Part shown: positions 57,250 through 64,000 of the stretch, in pieces
Numbering within the stretch: the stretch's first letter is position 1
How the letters are laid out: the number at the start of each line of letters is the position of its first letter
Assembly (NCBI GenBank): GCA_947652605.1
Contig: OX393581.1
Location: forward strand, 28,266,788 to 28,330,787
Length of the DNA: 64,000 bases
Direction: 5' to 3'
Source of the DNA: Elmis aenea
Lineage: Eukaryota > Arthropoda > Insecta > Coleoptera > Elmidae
Notes under the pieces: model-generated
Seen by the model: only the letters and a program-made list of their open reading frames with translations
Told to the model about the DNA's origin: nothing
The model's database searches: none
Made by a program: the position numbers and the translations under genes

Positions 57250-57800
57250 GGAGCAGTTTGGAAAAGTGTATAAAAGACGAAATTCGCGAAGGTAAGGGGA
57301 CTTCCGATTTTTTCATCCGAACCTAGACTAAGAGTTTTCCTGGCGTTCTGCGCTGGGAGTCAAACTCTGTTTTACTTTATAAAAAAATTTTACTTCTCCT
57401 TTCCCTGTGGGTTCTTCCTGGCGTTTTGCGCTGGGAGCTGAAGCCCAGGGAATTTCCTAGATACGCGAAAGGCCTTCTTGGCGAGCAATCGCTGGGAGCC
57501 GGACTGCGCGTTCCCCTATACTATTGTTTTCAGGTGTTGGTTCTTCCTGACGAATCACTTGCTAGGAGCTGAATCTTTAATTACTTACGCTGTTAACATT
57601 TATATGAAACGAATTCGAGTACAACGGAGAAAGTGCACTCCGTTTAATGATGGTGACACTGACGAAAACAGTGAAGTTTTGTAGAGCTGTGAGAGAGCTA
57701 GCGACGAATATAAATTAATAAACTTCGATTAAACATTTTTACTGTTTTATTTATTGCTGTCTTTAAACTCCTCTAGTAACTGGTGAACTACGATCCAACA
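57250..57800 (+). mobile_element. LTR-like segment with tRNA-Trp-type primer site
   Basis: A TATA-like TATAAAAG (57269), an AATAAA signal (57717) and TGGTGAACTACGATCC (57781-57796) follow the order promoter, polyadenylation signal, primer-binding site of a 5' LTR. The last matches TGGTGACCCCGACGTGATCC, the complement of the tRNA-Trp 3' end, in a diverged form. That site is used by CsRn1-like Ty3/gypsy elements. Four diverged TTCCTGGCG...GCTGGGAG repeats fill 57337-57566. No gag or pol frame follows, so it is a solo or truncated copy. The left boundary is not fixed. Confidence 0.5.
57337..57566 (+). repeat. four diverged 23-25 bp hairpin-like repeats
   Basis: TTCCTGGCGTTCTGCGCTGG (57337), TTCCTGGCGTTTTGCGCTGG (57415), CTTCTTGGCGAGCAATCGCT (57474) and TTCCTGACGAATCACTTGCT (57544), each ending in GGGAG or AGGAG. 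Spacing is about 60-78 bp. Each is a partial palindrome (CCTGGCG against CGCTGGG). Confidence 0.75.
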
Positions 57801-58330
57801 ACATCGAAGGGCCTAACCACAACAACATAAAATAAAAAGTTCTTAGCGAACTGTTACAATATGTACCTTGCTATTCAATATGGGGATGTTTCTTTTCTGA
57901 TTTTGGTAAGCAAGCAAAAATACAAGACGTAAGCTGTCGTTTCTCGATAAATTTAAAAATCTCTTTCAATAAAATTTAATCTCGTTTATTGCGGTCGGCA
58001 ATCGATCTTCGTACCCAAGGAAGCAGTTCTAAAACTGTAATAAAAAATGTAAACGAAGAGTTTATATATTCATGTTCGACTGAGTGAGCGCTTGTAAACA
58101 TATTGATTTTGTTCAGATATCCGTTTAAAAAAAAATTGTGTGTATGTATTATATACATGAGTATGCGGCAATCGGTGGCCAATTCCATTCATTAATTGGT
58201 TTTGTTAAAAGTTAATTCACTGATATTCTATGAAGCTAGAAACAATAACGTCATTATGAGGTTGTATTTGTGAGATTTAAACCACAGTGCTTGTTTATTA
58301 ATGTATTTTTTTTTTAAGTAAACAAACTGA
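57801..58330. other. sequence with no recognised gene
   Basis: Probably decayed interior of the LTR element followed by unique AT-rich DNA. No gag-like frame was recognised. Confidence 0.4.
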
Positions 58331-59031
58331 CAAGGGAGGGTCACGATACGTTGTCGCTAGAATTTAATTGAGGCTGTGTTTATTGCATCACGGACATCAA
58401 AACTAAATGTTTTCCAGAGTTGTACGTGCCACTGCCCATTTCAATTGGGGGAAAACAGAAATTGGTATAAAAAGGTCATTTTTGCGATCGCGTTGACCAT
58501 TAAACCGTCAGAGACAAAATCAAAATTCTTCTATTTACCAATGCGCGCATCCTTTGCAAGTAAAATGGTGCAAAGTTTTTGAAAAAATCTTGAACGGTTC
58601 CGGAGAAAAACGTCAAAAACGAAACCCCTGCAAAAGCGCTATGTTTTGAGAAGTTGTGGTATATCTGTATAACTATATCTATGCGACTTGCATAGGCGTT
58701 TAACATAGGGAAAACCTTTTTTACAAGGGCCTCGTTTTTCGCGTTTTTCTCCAGAACCGTTTAAGATTTTTTCAAAAACCTTGCACAATTTTACTTGCAA
58801 AGAATGCGCGCATTGGTAAATAGAAGACTTTCGATTTTGTCTCTGACGGTTTTATGGCCAACGCGATAGCAAAATTTACTTTTATTATTTAACTTTTCAG
58901 TTTTTTCTCTATTTTTCCGAAGATAATGGCCAGTGGCACATATAACTCTGCAAAACTTTTAGTTTTGGTTCATGATGCAATAAACACAGCCTTAATCAAA
59001 TTCTAGCGACAACGTATCGTGACCTTCCCTG
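58331..59031. mobile_element. palindromic family D element (701 bp)
   Basis: The left end CAAGGGAGGGTCACGATACG (58331) and the right end CGTATCGTGACCTTCCCTG (to 59031) are inverted. Arms of about 310 bp pair closely: TTGTCGCTAGAATTTAATTG (58352-58371) with AATCAAATTCTAGCGACAA (58994-59012), and AAACCGTCAGAGACAAAATC (58502-58521) with GATTTTGTCTCTGACGGTTT (58833-58852). One arm recurs alone at 23738-23915. The right arm carries about 30 extra bases near 58870-58900. Frames 58376-58582 and 58500-58706 are by-products. Confidence 0.88.
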
Positions 59032-59185
59032 ATGAGAATTAATTAAACTTAAAACTGTTGCAGCTTTTTAATGTGCTGGAAAAAAGGAAGCGTAACGAAA
59101 GTAATAATTAGAGACAGTGAGTTCTGTATACAGTATATATTATGCCCAGATCATCAACTCGCGCTATCAAACTATTTCGAAACGC

Positions 59186-59573
59186 ATGCTTATCAAAGAA
59201 CCTTATGGATTCATAAAAGGCAAATCCTGCACGGAAGGTAGATAAATAGTAAATCGGTTTATTGAAAAACATGGGGAGCTTAATCAGACACATGTAGTAT
59301 TTATAGACATTAAAAAGGCGTTTGACCGTGTTCACAGATTGACATTGCGGCAGATATTTATTACAAAAGAGGAACCATTCTCGGCAGCTTATAGACAGAA
59401 TACAAAGTTTGTATACAGGCACATAAAGGCACGTATCGACGCCTTAATGAAAATATGGAAAGAACTGAGTACGAATATTTCGAAATACACATCTGAACAC
59501 AATCCTTTTTACAGACGACTTGCTAATTGTTTAAAACAGTGTAATGGCTTTTCAACGATCGTTATATGTACCT
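59186..59573 (+). pseudogene. LINE reverse transcriptase fragment
   Basis: The plus strand encodes LIKEPYGFIKGKSCTEG, then (after a stop) IEKHGELNQTHVVFIDIKKA and FDRVHR, which is motif A with the catalytic D in FIDIKKAFD (59302). Further on, in another frame, LFTDDLLIV (59505-59531) is the FxDD catalytic motif, followed after a stop by a hydrophobic stretch. At least one frameshift and several stops separate them, and motif B (QGxxxSP) is not recognisable, probably deleted. It is on the opposite strand from the LINE immediately to its right and appears to be a different clade or copy. Confidence 0.75.
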
Positions 59574-59584
59574 ATAGATTTAAA

Positions 59585-61118
59585 CCAAAATTAATATTAA
59601 ATCATCTTCTTCTTAATCAGTTCCTCTTGTACCTTTTGGTGTTGAGGTATGCTTTTCTATTTCTGTATTATGTTTCGCCACTCCTGCCTATCGTTAGCTA
59701 ATTGTGGCACATCTCTCCAGCTGACCCCTTTTTCTTCTAGTCTCTGCCTCACTTCTTTTTGCCATTTTATTCTTGGTCTTCTTCTATTTCTCTATCCCTC
59801 TATCTGCATTTTCCATCCTATTTTCGCGTATCTACTTTCTGGGTTGCGTAGTAGATTTCCAAGCCATCTTAATTGATTTATCTCCATCTTTTTCTTAACA
59901 ACTGGTACTCCTAGGTTATTTCGTAATTTGTCGTTGATTTTATCGATTAGTCTACATACTTCTATTTTTAGAAATATCATTTCATGTACCTGTATTCTTT
60001 GTTTTTAAGTTTGTGTCCAAGTTTTTGTACTGTACGTGAGAATGGGTACGTACACTGCATTAAAAACTCGCGTCTTTGTTTATTTTGATATCTCCTTCAT
60101 ACTTATTAAACATTTATTAATGGTGTAGTAAAGTTTCGTCACTGCCGCTATTCTGTTATTTGGATTTTTCTCCAATTGACCATTTTCTGCAATCATTGTT
60201 TCCAAATATTTAAAATTTGCTACCTGCTCTATCTTTTTTTGGTCTAGCATAAAGCTAACTGGTTCATGCTTTTTGGCTATAACCATAACCTTTGTCTTTG
60301 TTATATTAATATTCATATTATATCTACTTAATGTATCTGCCCATATGTCCAGATTGAATTGCAAGTCCTTTTCGCTTTTAGCTAATTAACTCTGTTAAGG
60401 ATATTGGTTTTAGTTTATTCCAACCTCAGTAGGCTTTCTTTGTGTTTTGCTTACATTCTTTAATTATTTTATCCATACGAATTGTAAAGAGCAGTGGACT
60501 TAATGTGCCTCCTTGTCTTACTCCCACTGTTGTTATAAATTTCTGGGAACTGCTGTTATGGGTTCGCACATAATTTCTACTAATCTTATATAAACTCTTG
60601 ATGGCGTTTAATAATCCTTCTCCCACTCTACTTAGTTTCAATATTTTCCAGATCTTTTCCCTTGGCACTCTATCGAAAGCTTTAGAAAGATCGATAAAGC
60701 ACAAGTACACTATCTTTGAATGTTCCATTGTTTTTTTACATAGCTGTCTTAACGTAAAAATTAGATCCTGCGTGCTTCTACCCGGTCTAAAGCCACATTG
60801 CGCTTCTTCCAATTTTTTTTTCGAAATGTTTCCTTAATATCACCTCCAAAATTCTTTCATATAATTTTTCTACTTCACCAAGTAGAAACATACCTCTATA
60901 GTTTTAGCATTGTTTACTATCGCCAGTCTTGAATATCGGTAATATAACAGATACCGCCCAGTCCTAGGAATATCTTTTTCTTGTCATGCTTTATTTACTA
61001 TTCTTAGCAGCATTTTCTTTTCATCTACTCCCATGTACTTAATCATTTCGGGTAAAACGCCATCATGACCTGCTGGTTTTCCAATTTTCATTTTATGTAT
61101 CGCTCTATCCAACTTATC
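59585..61118 (-). pseudogene. LINE ORF2 (reverse transcriptase), minus strand, nearly full RT domain
   Basis: Reading leftwards from 61118: LDRAIHKMKIGKPAGHDGVL (RT motif 0/1), VILPIFKTGDSKQC then a stop then NYRGMFLL, LYERIL, EEAQCGFRPGRSTQDLIFTL (60810), YLCFIDLSKAFDRVPREKIW (motif A, 60708), TTVGVRQGGTLSPLLFTIRM (motif B, 60537), SEKDLQFNLDIWADTL, KTKVMVIAKKHEP and NFKYLETMI (60220), then INQLRWLGNLLRNPESRY (59880) and RPRIKWQKEVRQRLEEKGVS (59760). The YxDD catalytic motif expected between motif B and SEKDLQ is missing, a stop codon standing there. One frameshift in an A run lies near 60815. The clade looks RTE- or CR1-like by its C-terminus, without endonuclease. Inactive. Confidence 0.88.
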
Positions 61119-61235
61119 AAGGGGTTATTGGAAAGTGATAACATAATAAATGACGAGGAAGAAGAGTAAGGACAGAAGGAATACGAAATAATTGAACAAG
61201 ACTATGAACAAGAAATAACCGAGGATGAGTTGGAT
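61119..61235 (+). pseudogene. inverted 5' segment of the same LINE
   Basis: The plus strand here encodes KGLLESDNIINDEEEE, a stop, then QKEYEIIEQDYEQEITEDEL and DR. This is the usual sequence immediately upstream of the KMK.GK.PG.DG motif in this type of LINE, but on the opposite strand from the rest. The shared TTGGATAGA word occurs at the end of this segment (61229-61237) and near the start of the minus-strand part (inverse at 61105-61113). Such 5' inversion with a small junction overlap is what twin priming during target-primed reverse transcription produces. Confidence 0.75.
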
Positions 61236-61237
61236 AG

Positions 61238-63050
61238 ATTAATTATAGTTTTTCGTTACTCCTTTGTGTTCGTTTGTGTTTATGTGCGTTCATATTTCCA
61301 TGTGTTTGTTACCGTAGATTGTGCTTGGTCACATTCGTTATTTAGGTTTGTGCATGGATTTATTATTTATCATTTTTAGCAGTGGAAGTTGGATTGGAAC
61401 ACATTTTTACATTCCGTGAATTGCTCTGCGAGCAAAAAGGAAATCAAAAAAAGTGACTAATTTATTTGTGAAGTAAATTCTAGCGTAGACTAATAATGCA
61501 CGTTTAGCACAAAACATTTATTTTAATGTCCGCTTTCTTCGGCCACCAACTACTTGACGTCGTGCGACGTCTTGCGGAGCGTGTCACTTGACTTGATTTT
61601 ATGATGGCGCTCCGCTTATTGTGTTGTTCTGTTTGTGAAAGCTTGTGACAAAGTGGCTCTGAACTATCTAGGTTCAACTTTTATATCAAAAAACAAGTTC
61701 CGCGTTTCAAAAGAGCTGTTATAAAATATAATTAATTCAAATTACATATTTCTTTGAAAACAGACTATTTTAAGAGAAAAACGGTACTGTTGTTTTTTAT
61801 GCTAAATGTCGCTTAATTATGTAAGAATTAAAACATGTACGCTTTAACATAGTATCTTACAGATTATTGCTATTATTGCTGTAAGTTCCTATGATTAGCA
61901 TTCAAACATTTTACATCAATCGGTTATATCATTGGCTTTGGAGTATAAGTTTGTTGAACGGTGTGCTCGTTTTTTTAACAGTAGACATGAATTTGGCGTG
62001 TGCTTTAACGTACTTAACTAACCCACGAAATATGGTTTAGTTATTGCAAAGAGTACCCAATGTTGGCTATGACTTGAGGGTAAAGTGTAAAAATAGAATG
62101 TTTAATGAGTAAATATAGTTCACTATCAGTAGTTCTGGCTTCTAACTTTATTGAAATATGCATTCATTTTCACTGATTTGTCATACTGAGATGGTCGGAT
62201 GTGGAATAATATCTAATAATCTAAAATCAAACTTTACTTAATACTTAAAATACTAAAGATATTTTATTTATTTCTGGGAAGTAATTTCTTAAGGGTAAGG
62301 TCATGTCACTTGTGGGGTCCCGGGGCCATAAATAAAGGTGTTGTAAAACCACTTGACTTTGTCCACTGATAACCAAAGCATTCAATTTACAAAAAAGTGC
62401 TTTAGTTTCAAGTAAAAATAGGATATAGATCTTTTTTAATTGAGTAATTATTAACAGCTAAGCGTCACCCAGGCGAGTATCTCGAGTAATAATATATCTC
62501 GTTTTGGTTAAATTTGTCAAAATAGGAAAGAAGTGTTGATCGTACACATCTGTTACCAATAAAGCCAGGACAAGATGTCCCGTCCCTAGTTTGTGGTTTG
62601 GTTCATTATATTATGTTATGCAATTTTATGGTGTTTGTTAATTTATTAATGACAGTAAATAATGCTGGTTTTATATCGAAAAGATATGTTACAATTATAA
62701 GAAAATAATGAATAATTAATTTTTTAGTAAATAAGTTTGATAGATAATATTATGAAAGTATGTGTTAGGATTTGTAGTTTAAAAATGTTTGATTTTGCAG
62801 TTATAATGGTGGGAGAATCCAACTTGAATTCCTTTAAAGGTGTGTATTTCGAGGGGTTTTCAATACGCGAATGAGCAACAAAGTAACTTATTAACATGCC
62901 ACCCCACCAAGTACACAAATGTTGATAACAAAAACAAACGGATATTTTGTGATTTAACCGCCATTAGCATATATCCTTTACATTTACACGATTTGTCCAT
63001 CCCAAAAAATGGGTGTATTTTATCTTTCAGGTATCCAGATAAGCGTAAAA
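61238..63050. other. 1.8 kb with no recognised gene
   Basis: A GC-rich patch with two inverted GCGGAGCG/CGCTCCGC words lies at 61574-61618. No frames with known motifs or element ends were recognised. Confidence 0.45.
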
Positions 63051-63116
63051 AAACGATGCTTCATACGAATCGAGGTTCACTTTTGACGAACCATTCGCGA
63101 GTATCTTGAAAACTCT

Positions 63117-63305
63117 ACGTGAGCTCCTTGGTGGCTTCACTGCCTTAAGGGGAATCCGTATTAACCCTCCGCCACTTTTGTTGACGTCTTCGCCACGGTC
63201 TCTGATCGTGTTGGCAGGGGACTCCTCTGGTGGACTTCTAAATTTCGATCAGCCTGATTTACGTAAGCTCCTTAGCAGTTTGTACTGCTTCAAGAGGAAT
63301 CCGTA
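63117..63305 (+). repeat. two diverged 44-bp direct repeats containing small hairpins
   Basis: ACGTGAGCTCCTTGGTGGCT (63117) ... GGGGAATCCGTA (to 63160), and ACGTAAGCTCCTTAGCAGTT (63261) ... GAGGAATCCGTA (to 63305). The second copy has a perfect AGCAGT/ACTGCT stem. The segment is GC-richer than its surroundings, and the arrangement resembles the repeat-bearing LTR at 57250-57800. An LTR origin is a guess. Confidence 0.5.
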
Positions 63306-64000
63306 AAAGTTCGTGACTTTGGACAGAGTCTTCTTCACGAGTTTCGGCTCGTCAGGCAAGGGACCTAATTAATCGTGCTATTTCGAAATTTTGTCAAACA
63401 ATACGCGGTAATTTTGTTCTTGTAAAAGTCAGTACATTTCGTAAACGACTTGCCACTTATCAATAATATTTCATTACCTATAGCTGCACTTTATTCAGAT
63501 AAACAATCTCGAAACAACGATATATTAAAACTACCTATTCCACCTTTCATAATAATTCCCTATTACATAAATAATTCTGCCTCATAACATCTCCATTGCG
63601 AAATACCAAAAATTACCCACTACAAACCCGATAATAATTCATAATATGTAAGAATCATCTACGAACCTCCAATAATAATTATTCCATCCACCATCCACGA
63701 AATAACATTACCTAAAAATCATCCCTTATTTGTGAGAATTATCCACTAGATAACTACGAATAATTATTCCCTATATGTTACAATATCTACGTAATTACAC
63801 GATAAATAATAAACAAAATGTACATCTTTTTTGTTTTATTTACTTTCTAATTAACCGATAGCTGTTTTAAATACTGAAGTTCTATGGAAACTCAACGTAG
63901 CAGTGTCCTACACTAAAATTCGACGATCACAAGCCATAATATCGTTTAAGCATCTTTGCTAATTTATAAGAACTACCGTATTCTGCATAAAATAAAATAA
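63306..64000. other. AT-rich sequence, nothing recognised
   Basis: A loosely periodic ATAATTATTCC and TACGAA-rich tract runs from about 63530 to 63780 without clear tandem units. Confidence 0.45.

Noticed and set aside
61540..61640. GCGGAGCG/CGCTCCGC inverted words as a small MITE
   Set aside because: The inverted words are short, and no terminal repeat or target duplication could be found.

Overview
The window looks like intergenic or intronic DNA from a large, AT-rich animal genome, most likely an insect. The evidence for an arthropod is a run of TTAGG telomere-type repeats, Jockey-type and other LINE reverse transcriptases, a mariner/IS630 remnant, a piggyBac derivative, and many hAT-type and TA-flanked miniature elements. 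I cannot name the order or species from sequence alone. There is no bacterial gene organisation, no CRISPR array, no rRNA and no convincing tRNA gene. I found no complete host protein-coding gene. Three short segments could be host exons (16201-16468, 26931-27003, 36080-36216), all at low confidence.

Almost all recognisable sequence is transposable-element debris. I place 14 hAT-like elements or miniature derivatives, plus one small hAT-like insert at 34906-35074. Six have perfect 8-bp target duplications (4649-5702, 16946-17274, 19306-19848, 24372-24796, 46438-47875, 52915-53293); 50203-50495 also has one but with an eroded left end, and the rest are diverged. One family keeps a remnant of the transposase C-terminal dimerisation region (4857-5246 and 11716-11955). 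A second large class is long palindromic elements with termini TACAGGGTG or TACCGGGTG, apparently inserted at TA (2776-3310, 6857-7726, 17973-18676, 27052-27734, 28215-29106, 32144-33442, 39170-41028, 46780-47729). These can fold into hairpins several hundred bases long. Two elements at 33830-34241 and 34483-35093 have 9-bp duplications and look Mutator-like. A piggyBac deletion derivative sits between TTAA sites at 42976-43932.

Retrotransposon remains are concentrated on the right. A Jockey-type reverse transcriptase at 54795-55718 is interrupted by a miniature hAT element. A LINE C-terminal fragment lies at 53740-54036 on the minus strand. A short reverse transcriptase piece is at 59186-59573. 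A longer minus-strand LINE at 59585-61235 has its 5' end inverted in the way twin priming produces. A solo or 5' LTR with a tRNA-Trp-like primer site lies near 57250-57800, and two tRNA-Lys-like primer sites lie near 30042-30124. A pure 48-copy GTCTG microsatellite (38066-38305) adjoins a mariner remnant.

Layout: 1-12.6 kb has a LINE-like repeat tail, a foldback element with a TTAGG loop, palindromes and four hAT elements. From 12.6 to 16.2 kb nothing is recognised. From 16.2 to 24.8 kb there are dense nested miniature elements. From 25 to 35.1 kb there are palindromic elements and the 9-bp-duplication pair. From 35 to 38 kb the sequence is quiet. From 38 to 48 kb there are the microsatellite, the mariner remnant, two large nested hAT elements and piggyBac. 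From 48 to 53 kb there are sparse miniature elements, and from 53 to 61.3 kb LINE and LTR remains. From 61.3 kb to the end the sequence is mostly quiet. Nothing here amounts to a new functional system. The most unusual patterns are the simple-sequence hAT elements, the repeated nesting of TACAGGG elements inside hAT elements, and the foldback element with a telomere-like loop.
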